A stretch of 64,000 nt of DNA from Dama dama (lineage: Eukaryota > Chordata > Mammalia > Artiodactyla > Cervidae), in assembly GCF_033118175.1 (NCBI RefSeq), contig NW_026870963.1, positions 930,001 through 994,000 on the forward strand. Reading direction: 5' to 3'. Under the pieces are notes generated by a model. The model was not told where the DNA came from, did not search any database, and worked only from the letters and a program-made list of their open reading frames with translations. The position numbers and the translations under genes are program-made. Below are positions 24,358 to 37,200 of this stretch, in pieces (the stretch's first letter is position 1; each line of letters opens with the position of its first letter).

Positions 24358-27300
24358 TTCAAAAACATGAAGAGCCTGACAGGTGTGAAAAATATGAAGA
24401 GCTTCAAAGAGTATGAAAAATATGAGGAGCATGAAACGGTCTGAAAAAAAGGAGAAGCATGAAGCGGTGCTCAAAAATATGAAGAGCCCTAAAAGGTGTG
24501 AAAAACATGAAGAGCTTCAAAAGGTGTCAAAAATATGAGGTGTATGAAACGGTCTTAAAAATAGAAGGAGCATGAAACGGTGTTCAAAAATTTGAAGAGC
24601 CCGAAAAGGTGTGAAAAATATGAAGAGCTTCAAAAGGTGTCAAAAATATGAGGAGCATGAAACGGTCTGAAAAATAGGAGGAGCATGAAGCGGTGTTGAA
24701 AAACATGAAGAGTCTGAAAAGGTGTGAAAAATATAAAGAGTTTCAAAATGTTTCAAAAATATGAGGAGCATGAAACAGTCTGAAAAATAGGAGGTGCATG
24801 AAGCGGTGTTCAAAAACATGAAGAGCCTGAAAAGGTGTTAAATATATTAAGAGCTTCAAAATGTATCAAATATATGAGGAGCAGAAACGGTCTCAAAAAT
24901 AGGAGGAAATGAAGCGGTGTTGAAAAGATGAAGAGCTTGAAAAGGTGTGAAATATATGAAGAGCTTCAAAACGTGTCAATAATATGAGGAGCATGAAACG
25001 GTCTGAAAAGCAGGAGTTCCATGAAACGGTGTTCAAAAACATGAAGACGCTGAAAAGGTGTGAAATATATGAAAAGCTTCAAAAGGTGTCATAATATGAG
25101 GAGCATGAAACAGTCTGAAAAATAGGAGGAGCATGATGCGGTTTTGAAAAACTTGAAGAGCATTAAAAGGTGTGAAAAATATGAAGAGCTTCAAAAGGTG
25201 TGAAAAACATGAGGAGCATGAAACGGTCTGAAAAACAGGAGGAGCATGATGCGGTGTTGAAAAACCTGAAGAGCATGAAACGGTGTGAAATATATGAAGA
25301 GCTTCAAAAGGTGTCAAAAATATGAGGAGCATGAAACGATCTGAAAAATAGGAGGAGCATGAAGCGGTGTTCAAAAACAAGAATTGCCTGAAAAGGTGTG
25401 AAAAATATGAAGAGATTCAAAAGGTGTCTAACATTTGAGGAGCATGAAACGGTCTGAAATGTAGGAGGAGCATGAAGCAGTGTTGAAAAACATGAAGAGC
25501 CTGAAAAGGTATGAAATATATGAAGAGCTTAAAAAGGCGTGAAATGTATATGGAACCTGAAACGCTCTGAAAAACAGGTGGAGAATGAAGCGGTGTTGAA
25601 AAATATGAAGAGCCTGAAAAGTTGTGAAATATATGAAGAGCTTCAAAAGGTGTCAAAAATTTTAGGAGCATGAAACGGTCTGAAAAATTGGAGGAGCATG
25701 AAGCAGTGTTGAAAAATATGAAGAGCCTGAAAAGGTGTGAAATATATGAAGATCTTAAAAAGGCGGGAAATATATGAGGAACCTAAAACGCTCTGAGAAA
25801 CAGGAGGAGAATGAATAGGTGTTGAAAAATATGAAGAGCCTGAAAAGGTGTGAAATATATGACGAGCTTAAAAAGGCGTGAAATATATGAGGAACCTGAA
25901 ACGCTCTGAGAAACAGGAGGAGAATGAAGCGGTGTTGAAAAATATGAAGAGCCTGAAAAGATGTGAAATATATGACGAGCTTAAAAAGGTGTGAAATATA
26001 TGAGGAACCTGAAAAGCCCTGAGAATCAGGAGGAGAATGAAGCGGTGTTGAAAAATATGAAGAGCCTGAAAAGGTGTTAACAATATTAGGAGCCTGAAAG
26101 AGTCTGAAAAATAGGAGGCGCATGAAGCGGTGTTGAAAAACTTGAAAAGCCTGAAAAGGTGTAAAAACATGAAGATCTTCAAGAAGTGTCAAAAATATGA
26201 GGAGCATGAAACGGCCTGAAAAATAGGAGGAGAATGAAGCGGTGTTCAAAAATATGAAGAGTCTGAAAAGGTGGGGAAATTTTGAGGAGCATGATACGGT
26301 CTGAAAAATAGGTGGAGCATGAAGCAGTGTTCAAAAACATGAAGAGCCTGACAGGTGTGAAAAATATGAAGAGCTTCAAAGAGTATGAAATATATGAGGA
26401 GCATGAAACGGTCTGAAAAAAAGGAGAAGCATGAAGCGGTGCTCAAAAACATGAAGAGCCCTAAAAGTTGTGAAAAACATGAAGAGCTTCAAAAGGTGTC
26501 AAAAATATGAGGTGTATGAAACGGTCTTAAAAATAGAAGGAGCATGAAACGGTGTTCAAAAATATGAAGAGCCTGAAAAGGTGTGAAAAATATGAAGAGC
26601 TTCAAAAGGTGTCAAAAATATGAGGAGCATGAAACGGTCTGAAAAATAGGAGGAGCAAGAAGCGGTGTTGAAAAACATGAAGAGTCTGAAAAGGTGTGAA
26701 AAATATAAAGAGTTTCAAAATGTTTCAAAAATATGAGGAGCATGAAACAGTCTGAAAAATAGGAGGTGCATGAAGCGGTGTTCAAAAACATGAAGAGCCT
26801 GAAAAGGTGTTAAATATATTAAGAGCTTCAAAATGTATCAAATATATGAGGAGCAGAAACGGTCTCAAAAATAGGAGGAAATGAAGCGGTGTTGAAAAGA
26901 TGAACAGCTTGAAAAGGTGTGAAATATATGAAGAGCTTCAAAACGTGTCAATAATATGAGGAGCATGAAACGGTCTGAAAAGCAGGAGTTCCATGAAACG
27001 GTGTTCAAAAACATGAAGACGCTGAAAAGGTGTGAAATATATGAAGAGCTTCAAAAGGTGTCATAATATGAGGAGCATGAAACAGTCTGAAAAATAGGAG
27101 GAGCATGAAATGGTGTTGAAACATTGAAGAGCCTGAAAAGGTGTGAAAAATATGAAGAGCTTCAAAAGTTGTGGAAAATATGAAGATCTTCCAAACGTGT
27201 CAAAAATGAGAGGAGCATGAAACGGTCTGAAAAACAGGAGGAGCATGATGCGGTTTTGAAAAACTTGAAGAGCATTAAAAGGTGTGAAAAATATGAAGAG

Positions 27301-29964
27301 CTTCAAAAGGTGTGAAAAACATGAGGAGCATGAAACGGTCTGAAAAACAGGAGGAGCATGATGCGGTGTTGAAAAACCTGAAGAGCATGAAACGGTGTGA
27401 AATATATGAAGAGCTTCAAAAGGTGTCAAAAATATGAGGAGCATGAAACGATCTGAAAAATAGGAGGAGCATGAAGCGGTGTTCAAAAACTAGAATTGCC
27501 TGAAAAGGTGTGAAAAATATGAAGAGATTCAAAAGGTGTCTAATATTTGAGGAGCATGAAACGGTCTGAAAAGTAGGAGGAGCATGAAGCAGTGTTGAAA
27601 AACATGAAGAGCCTGAAAAGGTATGAAATATATGAAGAGCTTAAAAAGGCGTGAAATGTATATGGAACCTGAAACGCTCTGAAAAACAGGTGGAGAATGA
27701 AGCGGTGTTGAAAAATATGAAGAGCCTGAAAAGTTGTGAAATATATGAAGAGCTTCAAAAGGTGTCAAAAATTTTAGGAGCATGAAACGGTCTGAAAATT
27801 TGGAGGAGCATGAAGCAGTGTTGAAAAATATGAAGAGCCTGAAAAGGTGTGAAATATATGAAGATCTTAAAAAGGCGGGAAATATATGAGGAACCTAAAA
27901 CGCTCTGAGAAACAGGAGGAGAATGAATAGGTGTTGAAAAATATGAAGAGCCTGAAAAGGTGTGAAATATATGACGAGCTTAAAAAGGCGTGAAATATAT
28001 GAGGAACCTGAAACTCTCTGAGAAACAGGAGGAGAATGAAGCGGTGTTGAAGAATATGAAGAGCCTGAAAAAGTGTTAACAATATTAGGAGCCTGAAACG
28101 GTCTGAAAAATAGGAGGCACATGAAGCGGTGTTGAAAAACTTGAAAAGCCTGAAAAGGTGTGAAAAACATGAAGAGCTTCAAAACGTGTCAAAAATATGA
28201 GGAGCATGAAAGGGTCTGAAAAATAGGAGGAGCATGAAACGGTGTTGAAAAACATGAAGAGCCTGAAAAGAGTGAAATATATGAAGAGCTTCAAAAGGTG
28301 TCAAAAATATGAGCAACATGAAACGGTCTGAAAAATAGGAGGAGCATGAAGTGGGGTTGAAAAACATGAAGAGCCTGAAAAGTTGTGTAATATATGAAGA
28401 GCTTCAAAAGATGTGAAAAATATGAGGAGAATGATACGGGCTGAAAAAAAGGAGGAGCATGAAGCGGTGTTGAAAAACATGAACAGCCTGAAAAGGTGTG
28501 AAAAACATGAAGAGCTTCAAAAGGTGTCAAAAATATGAGGAGCATGAAACGGCCTGAAAAATAGGAGGAGCATGAAGTGGTGTTCAAAAATATGAAGAGC
28601 CTGAAAAGGTGGGGAAAATATGAGGAGCATGATACGGTCTGAAAAATAGGTGGAGCATGAAGCGGTGTTCAAAAACATGAAGAGCCTGACAGGTGTAAAA
28701 AATATGAACAGCTTCAAAGAGTGTGAAAAATATGAGGAGCATGAAACGGTCTGAAAAAAAGGAGAAACATGAAGCGGTGCTGAAAAACATGAAGAGCCCT
28801 AAAATGTGTGAAAAACATGAAGAGCTTCAAAAGGTGTCAAAAATATGAGGTGTATGAAACGGTCTTAAAAATAGAAGGAGCATGAAACGGTGTTCAAAAA
28901 TTTGAAGAGCCCGAAAAGGTGTGAAAAATATGAAGAGCTTCAAAAGGTGTCAAAAATATGAGGAGCATGAAACGGTCTGAAAAATAGGAGGAGCAAGAAG
29001 CGGTGTTGAAAAACATGAAGAGTCTGAAAAGGTGTGAAAAATATAAAGAGTTTCAAAATGTTTCAAAAATATGAGGAGCATGAAACAGTCTGAAAAATAG
29101 GAGGTGCATGAAGCGGTGTTCAAAAACATGAAGAGCCTGAAAAGGTGTTAAATATATTAAGAGCTTCAAAATGTATCAAATATATGAGGAGCAGAAACGG
29201 TCTCAAAAATAGGAGGAGCATGAAGCGGTGTTGAAAAACATGAAGAGTCTGAAAAGGTATGAAAAATATGAAGAGCTTGAAAAAGTGTCAAAAATATGAG
29301 AGCATGAAACGGTCTGAAAAATAGGAGGAGCATGAAGCGGTGTTGAAAAACATGAAGAGCCTGAAAAGGTGTGAAATATATGAAGAGCTTAAAAAGGCGT
29401 GAAATATATGAGGAACCTGAAACGCTCTGAAAAACAGGAGGAGAATGAAGCGGTGTTGAAAAATATGAAGAGCCTGAAAAGGTGTGAAATATATGAAGAG
29501 CTTCAAAAGGTGTCAAAAATTTTAGGGGCATGAAACGGTCTGAAAAATTGGAGGAGCATGAAGCGGTGTTGGAAAATATGAAGAGCCTGAAAAGGTGTGA
29601 AATATATGAAGAGCTTAAAAAGGCGTGAAATATATGAGGAACCTGAAAAGCTCTGAGAAACAGGAGGAGAATGAAGCGGTGTTGAAAAATATGAAGAGCC
29701 TGAAAAGGTGTTAACAATATTAGGAGCCTGAAACAGTCTGAAAAATAGGAGGCGCATGAAGTGGTGTTGAAAAACTTGAAAAGCCTGAAAAGGTGTGAAA
29801 AACATGAAGAGCTTCAAGAAGTGTCAAAAATATGAGGAGCATGAAACGGCCTGAAAAATAGGAGGAGAATGAAGCGGTGTTCAAAAATATGAAGAGTCTG
29901 AAAAGGTGGGGAAATTATGAGGAGCATGATACGGTCTGAAAAATAGGTGGAGCATGAAGCGGTG
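24358..29964 (+). repeat. Higher-order repeat domain I, copy 4 (short form, a-b-d)
   Basis: A 5,607-bp unit, almost the same length as copy 2 but a different recombinant. It follows the long unit through map positions 1 to about 5520 (P1 form), lacks one 113-bp monomer corresponding to copy 1 positions 5281-5393, then switches near 29,760 to the end of the long unit (map about 9190-9376). Markers lie at 24358, 26330 and 28668. A private T near 27491 (CTAGAATT for CAAGAATT) creates a stop on the minus strand and shortens an otherwise shared open frame. Confidence 0.88.
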
Positions 29965-32900
29965 TTCAAAAACATGAAGAGCCTGACAGGTGTGAAAAAT
30001 ATGAAGAGCTTCAAAGAGTATGAAAAATATGAGGAGCATGAAACGGTCTGAAAAAAAGGAGAAGCATGAAGCGGTGCTCAAAAACATGAAGAGCCCTAAA
30101 AGGTGTGAAAAACATGAAGAGCTTCAAAAGGTGTCAAAAATATGAGGTGTATGAAACGGTCTTAAAAATAGAAGGAGCATGAAACGGTGTTCAAAAATAT
30201 GAAGAGCCCGAAAAGGTGTGAAAAATATGAAGAGCTTCAAAAGGTGTCAAAAATATGAGGAGCATGAAACGGTCTGAAAAATAGGAGGAGCAAGAAGCGG
30301 TGTTGAAAAACATGAAGAGTCTGAAAAGGTGTGAAAAATATAAAGAGTTTCAAAATGTTTCAAAAATATGAGGAGCATGAAACAGTCTGAAAAATAGGAG
30401 GTGCATGAAGCGGTGTTCAAAAACATGAAGAGCCTGAAAAGGTGTTAAATATATTAAGAGCTTCAAAATGTATCAAATATATGAGGAGCAGAAACGGTCT
30501 CAAAAATAGGAGGAAATGAAGCGGTGTTGAAAAGATGAAGAGCTTGAAAAGGTGTGAAATATATGAAGAGCTTCAAAACGTGTCAATAATATGAGGAGCA
30601 TGAAACGGTCCGAAAAGCAGGAGTTCCATGAAACGGTGTTCAAAAACATGAAGACGCTGAAAAGGTGTGAAATATATGAAGAGCTTCAAAAGGTGTCATA
30701 ATATGAGGAGCATGAAACAGTCTGAAAAATAGGAGGAGCATGAAATGGTGTTGAAACATTGAAGAGCCTGAAAAGGTGTGAAAAATATGAAGAGCTTCAA
30801 AAGTTGTGGAAAATATGAAGATCTTCCAAACGTGTCAAAAATGAGAGGAGCATGAAACGGTCTGAAAAACAGGAGGGGCATGATGCGGTTTTGAAAAACT
30901 TGAAGAGCATTAAAAGGTGTGAAAAATATGAAGAGCTTCAAAAGGTGTGAAAAACATGAGGAGCATGAAACGGTCTGAAAAACAGGAGGAGCATGATGCG
31001 GTGTTGAAAAACCTGAAGAGCATGAAACGGTGTGAAATATATGAAGAGCTTCAAAAGGTGTCAAAAATATGAGGAGCATGAAACGATCTGAAAAATAGGA
31101 GGAGCATGAAGCGGTGTTCAAAAACAAGAATTGCCTGAAAAGGTGTGAAAAATATGAAGAGATTCAAAAGGTGTCTAATATTTGAGGAGCATGAAACGGT
31201 CTGAAAAGTAGGAGGAGCATGAAGCAGTGTTGAAAAACATGAAGAGCCTGAAAAGGTATGAAATATATGAAGAGCTTAAAAAGGCGTGAAATGTATATGG
31301 AACCTGAAACGCTCTGAAAAACAGGTGGAGAATGAAGCGATGTTGAAAAATATGAAGAGCCTGAAAAGTTGTGAAATATATGAAGAGCTTCAAAAGGTGT
31401 CAAAAATTTTAGGAGCATGAAACGGTCTGAAAAATTGGAGGAGCATGAAGCAGTGTTGAAAAATATGAAGAGCCTGAAAAGGTGTGAAATATATGAAGAT
31501 CTTAAAAAGGCGGGAAATATATGAGGAACCTAAAACGCTCTGAGAAACAGGAGGAGAATGAATAGGTGTTGAAAAATATGAAGAGCCTGAAAAGGTGTGA
31601 AATATATGAAGAGCTTAAAAAGGCGTGAAATATATGAGGAACCTGAAACTCTCTGAGAAACAGGAGGAGAATGAAGCGGTGTTGAAGAATATGAAGAGCC
31701 TGAAAAGGTGTTAACAATATTAGGAGCCTGAAACGGTCTGAAAAATAGGAGGCGCATGAAGCGGTGTTGAAAAACTTGAAAAGCCTGAAAAGGTGTGAAA
31801 AACATGAAGAGCTTCAAAAAGTGTCAAAAATATGAGGAGCATGAAAGGGTCTGAAAAATAGGAGGAGCATGAAACGGTGTTGAAAAACATGAAGAGCCTG
31901 AAAAGAGTGAAATATATGAAGAGCTTCAAAAGGTGTCAAAAATATGAGCAACATGAAACGGTCTGAAAAATAGGAGGAGCATGAAGTGGGGTTGAAAAAC
32001 ATGAAGAGCCTGAAAAGTTGTGTAATATATGAAGAGCTTGAAAAGATGTGAAAAATATGAGGAGAATGATACGGGCTGAAAAAAAGGAGGAGCATGAAGT
32101 GGTGTTGAAAAACATGAACAGCCTGAAAAGGTGTGAAAAACATGAAGAGCTTCAAAAGGTGTCAAAAATATGAGGAGCATGAAACGGCCTGAAAAATAGG
32201 AGGAGCATGAAGCGTTGTTCAAAAATATGAAGAGCCTGAAAAGGTGGGGAAAATATGAGGAGCATGATACGGTCTGAAAAATAGGTGGAGCATGAAGCGG
32301 TGTTCAAAAACATGAAGAGCCTGACAGGTGTGAAAAATATGAAGAGCTTCAAAGAGTGTGAAAAATATGAGGAGCATGAAACGGTCTGAAAAAAAGGAGA
32401 AACATGAAGCGGTGCTCAAAAACATGAAGAGCCCTAAAATGTGTGAAAAACATGAAGAGCTTCAAAAGGTGTCAAAAATATGAGGTGTATGAAACGCTCT
32501 TAAAAATAGAAGGAGCATGAAACGGTGTTCAAAAATTTGAAGAGCCCGAAAAGGTGTGAAAAATATGAAGAACTTCAAAAGGTGTCAAAAATATGAGGAG
32601 CATGAAACGGTCTGAAAAATAGGAGGTGCATGAAGCGGTGTTCAAAAACATGAAGAGCCTGAAAAGGTGTGAAAAATATAAAGAGTTTCAAAATGTTTCA
32701 AAAATAAGAGGAGCATGAAACAGTCTGAAAAATAGGAGGTGCATGAAGCGGTGTTCAAAAACATGAAGAGCCTGAAAAGGTGTTAAATATATTAAGAGCT
32801 TCAAAATGTATCAAATATATGAGGAGCAGAAACGGTCTCAAAAATAGGAGGAGCATGAAGCGGTGCTGAAAAACATGAAGAGTCTGAAAAGGTATGAAAA

Positions 32901-33712
32901 ATATGAAGAGCTTGAAAAAGTGTCAAAAATATGAGAGCATGAAACGGTCTGAAAAATAGGAGGAGCATGAAGCGGTGTTGAAAAACATGAAGAGCCTGAA
33001 AAGGTGTGAAATATATGAAGAGCTTAAAAAGGCGTGAAATATATGAGGAACCTGAAACGCTCTGAAAAACAGGAGGAGAATGAAGCGGTGTTGAAAAATA
33101 TGAAGAGCCTGAAAAGTTGTGAAATATATGAAGAGCTTCAAAAGGTGTCAAAAAATTTAGGGGCATGAAACGGTCTGAAAAATTGGAGGAGCATGAAGCG
33201 GTGTTGAAAAATATGAAGAGCCTGAAAAGGTGTGAAATATATGAAGAGCTTAAAAAGGCGTGAAATATATGAGGAACCTGAAACGCTCTGAGAAACAGGA
33301 GGAGAATGAAGCGGTGTTGAAAAATATGAAGAGCCTGAAAAGGTGTGAAATATATGACGAGCTTAAAAACGCGTGAAATATATGAGGAACCTGAAAAGCT
33401 CTGAGAAACAGGAGGAGAATGAAGCGGTGTTGAAAAATATGAAGAGCCTGAAAAGGTGTTAACAATATTAGGAGCCTGAAACAGTCTGAAAAATAGGAGG
33501 CGCATGAAGTGGTGTTGAAAAACTTGAAAAGCCTGAAAAGGTGTGAAAAACATGAAGAGCTTCAAGAAGTGTCAAAAATATGAGGAGCATGAAACGGCCT
33601 GAAAAATAGGAGGAGAATGAAGCGGTGTTCAAAAATATGAAGAGTCTGAAAAGGTGGGGAAATTATGAGGAGCATGATACGGTCTGAAAAATAGGTGGAG
33701 CATGAAGCGGTG
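29965..33712 (+). repeat. Higher-order repeat domain I, copy 5 (minimal form, b-d)
   Basis: A 3,748-bp unit with markers at 29965 and 32303. It lacks both slot a and slot c. Much of it matches copy 4 at an offset of 3,635 bp (27061 to 30696, 28584 to 32219). It keeps a monomer near 33,270-33,390 that copy 4 lost, so the offset becomes 3,748 bp at 29814 to 33562. It differs from copies 1-4 at more sites than they do from each other. Confidence 0.87.
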
Positions 33713-36700
33713 TTCAAAAACATGAAGAGCCTGACAGGTGTGAAAAATATGAAGAGCTTCAAAGAGTATGAAAAATATGAGGAGCATGAAACGGTCTGAA
33801 AAAAAGGAGAAGCATGAAGCGGTGCTCAAAAACATGAAGAGCCCTAAAAGGTGTGAAAAACATGAAGAGCTTCAAAAGGTGTCAAAAATATGAGGTGTAT
33901 GAAACGCTCTTAAAAATAGAAGGAGCATGAAACGGTGTTCAAAAATATGAAGAGCCCGAAAAGGTGTGAAAAATATGAAGAGCTTCAAAAGGTGTCAAAA
34001 ATATGAGGAGCATGAAACAGTCTGAAAAATAGGAGGTGCATGAAGCGGTGTTCAAAAACATGAAGAGCCTGAAAAGGTGTTAAATATATTAAGAGCTTCA
34101 AAATGTATCAAATATATGAGGAGCAGAAACGGTCTCAAAAATAGGAGGAAATGAAGCGGTGTTGAAAAGATGAAGAGCTTGAAAAGGTGTGAAATATATG
34201 AAGAGCTTCAAAACGTGTCAATAATATGAGGAGCATGAAACGGTCTGAAAAGCAGGAGTTCCATGAAACGGTGTTCAAAAACATGAAGACGCTGAAAAGG
34301 TGTGAAATATATGAAGAGCTTCAAAAGGTGTCATAATATGAGGAGCATGAAACAGTCTGAAAAATAGGAGGAGCATGAAATGGTGTTGAAACATTGAAGA
34401 GCCTGAAAAGGTGTGAAAAATATGAAGAGCTTCAAAAGTTGTGGAAAATATGAAGATTTTCCAAACGTGTCAAAAATGAGAGGAGCATGAAACGGTCTGA
34501 AAAACAGGAGGAGCATGATGCGGTTTTGAAAAACTTGAAGAGCATTAAAAGGTGTGAAAAATATGAAGAGCTTCAAAAGGTGTGAAAAACATGAGGAGCA
34601 TGAAACGGTCTGAAAAACAGGAGGAGCATGATGCGGTGTTGAAAAACCTGAAGAGCATGAAACGGTGTGAAATATATGAAGAGCTTCAAAAGGTGTCAAA
34701 AATATGAGGAGCATGAAACGATCTGAAAAATAGGAGGAGCATGAAGCGGTGTTCAAAAACAAGAATTGCCTGAAAAGGTGTGAAAAATATGAAGAGATTC
34801 AAAAGGTGTCTAATATTTGAGGAGCATGAAACGGTCTGAAAAGTAGGAGGAGCATGAAGCAGTGTTGAAAAACATGAAGAGCCTGAAAAGGTATGAAATA
34901 TATGAAGAGCTTAAAAAGGCATGAAATGTATATGGAAGCTGAAACGCTCTGAAAAACAGGTGGAGAATGAAGCGGTGTTGAAAAATATGAAGAGCCTGAA
35001 AAGTTGTGAAATATATGAAGAGCTTCAAAAGGTGTCAAAAATTTTAGGAGCATGAAACGGTCTGAAAAATTGGAGGAGCATGAAGCAGTGTTGAAAAATA
35101 TGAAGAGCCTGAAAAGGTGTGAAATATATGAAGATCTTAAAAAGGCGGGAAATATATGAGGAACCTAAAACGCTCTGAGAAACAGGAGGAGAATGAATAG
35201 GTGTTGAAAAATATGAAGAGCCTGAAAAGGTGTGAAATATATGACGAGCTTAAAAAGGCGTGAAATATATGAGGAACCTGAAACTCTCTGAGAAACAGGA
35301 GGAGAATGAAGCGGTGTTGAAGAATATGAAGAGCCTGAAAAGGTGTTAACAATATTAGGAGCCTGAAACAGTCTGAAAAATAGGAGGCGCATGAAGCGGT
35401 GTTGAAAAACTTGAAAAGCCTGAAAAGGTGTGAAAAACATGAAGAGCTTCAAAACGTGTCAAAAATATGAGGAGCATGAAAGGGTCTGAAAAATAGGAGG
35501 AGCATGAAACGGTGTTGAAAAACATGAAGAGCCTGAAACGAGTGAAATATATGAAGAGATTCAAAAGGTGTCAAAAATATGAGCAACATGAAACGGTCTG
35601 AAAAATAGGAGGAGCATAAAGTGGGGTTGAAAAACATGAAGAGCCTGAAAAGTTGTGTAATATATGAAGAGCTTCAAAATATGTGAAAAATATGAGGAGA
35701 ATGATACGGGCTGAAAAGAAGGAGGAGCATGAAGCGGTGTTGAAAAACATGAACAGCCTGAAAAGGTGTGAAAAACATGAAGAGCTTCAAAAGGTGTCAA
35801 AAATATGAGGAGCATGAAACGGCCTGAAAAATAGGAGGAGCATGAAGCGGTGTTCAAAAATATGAAGAGCCTGAAAAGGTCGGGAAAATATGAGGAGCAT
35901 GATACGGTCTGAAAAATAGGTGGAGCATGAAGCGGTGTTCAAAAACTTGAAGAGCCTGACAGGTGTGAAAAATATGAAGAGCTTCAAAGAGTGTGAAAAA
36001 TATGAGGAGCATGAAACGGTCTGAAAAAAAGAGAAACATGAAGCGGTGCTCAAAAACATGAAGAGCCCTAAAATGTGTGAAAAACATGAAGAGCTTCAAA
36101 AGGTGTCAAAAATATGAGGTGTATGAAACGGTCTTAAAAATAGAAGGAGCATGAAACGGTGTTCAAAAATTTGAAGAGCCCGAAAAGGTGTGAAAAATAT
36201 GAAGAGCTTCAAAAGGTGTCAAAAATATGAGGAGCATGAAACGGTCTGAAAAATAGGAGGAGCAAGAAGCGGTGTTGGAAAACATGAAGAGTCTGAAAAG
36301 GTGTGAAAAATATAAAGAGTTTCAAAAGGTTTCAAAAATATGAGGAACATGAAACAGTCTGAAAAATAGGAGGTGCAAGAAGCGGTGTTCAAAAACATGA
36401 AGAGCCTGAAAAGGTGTTAAATATATTAAGAGCTTCAAAATGTATCAAATATATGAGGAGCAGAAACGGTCTCAAAAATAGGAGGAGCATGAAGCGGTGT
36501 TGAAAAACATGAAGAGTCTGAAAAGGTGTGAAAAATATGAAGAGCTTCAAAAAGTGTCAAAAATATGAGGAGCAGGAAACGGTCTGAAAAATAGGAGGAG
36601 CATGAAGAGGTGTTCAAAAACATGAAGAGCCTGAAAAGTTGTGAAACATATGAAGAGTTTCAAAATTTGTCAAAAATATGAGGAGCATGAAACGGTATGA

Positions 36701-37200
36701 AAAATAGAGGGAACATGAAGCGGTGTTGAAATACTTGAAGAGCCTGAAAAGGTGTGAAAAATATGAAGAGCCTGAGAAGAGTGAAATATATGAAGAGCTT
36801 CAAAAGGTGTCAAAAATATGAGGAGCATGAAACGGTCTGAAAAATAGGTGGAGCATGAAGCGGTGCTGAAAAACATGACGAGACTGAAAAAGTGTGAAAT
36901 ATATGAAGAGCTTCAAAAGGTGTTAAAATTTGAGGAGCATGATACGGTCTGAAAGACAGGAGGAGCATGAAGCGGTGCTGAAAAACATGAAGAGCCTGAA
37001 AAGGTGTTAAAAATATTAGGAGCATGAAACGGTCTGAAAAATAGGTGGAGCATGAAGTGGTGTTGAAAAACTTGAAGAGCCTGAAAAGGTGTTAACAATA
37101 TTAGGAGGCTGAAACAGTCTGAAAAATAGGAGGCGCATGAAGCGGTGTTGAAAAACTTGAAAAGCCTGAAAAGGTGTGAAAAACATGAAGAGCTTCAAAA
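33713..37200 (+). repeat. Higher-order repeat domain I, copy 6 (decaying end of the domain)
   Basis: Markers lie at 33713 and 35938 (2,225 bp, one monomer short of slot b). One monomer is missing near 34,015 relative to copy 4, and bases are missing near 36,028. Similarity to copy 5 is clear to about 36,570. Beyond that only pieces are recognisable, for example the GTTAACAATATTAGGAG variant at about 37,090, which matches 33,460. The right boundary is gradual and my coordinate is approximate. Confidence 0.75.

Noticed and set aside
1..29964. Simple dimer of a 14,982-bp unit (copies 1+2 equal to copies 3+4)
   Set aside because: The total lengths are equal, but copies 2 and 4 switch between paralogs at different points (about map 3440 against about map 5520), so the second half is not a plain duplicate of the first.
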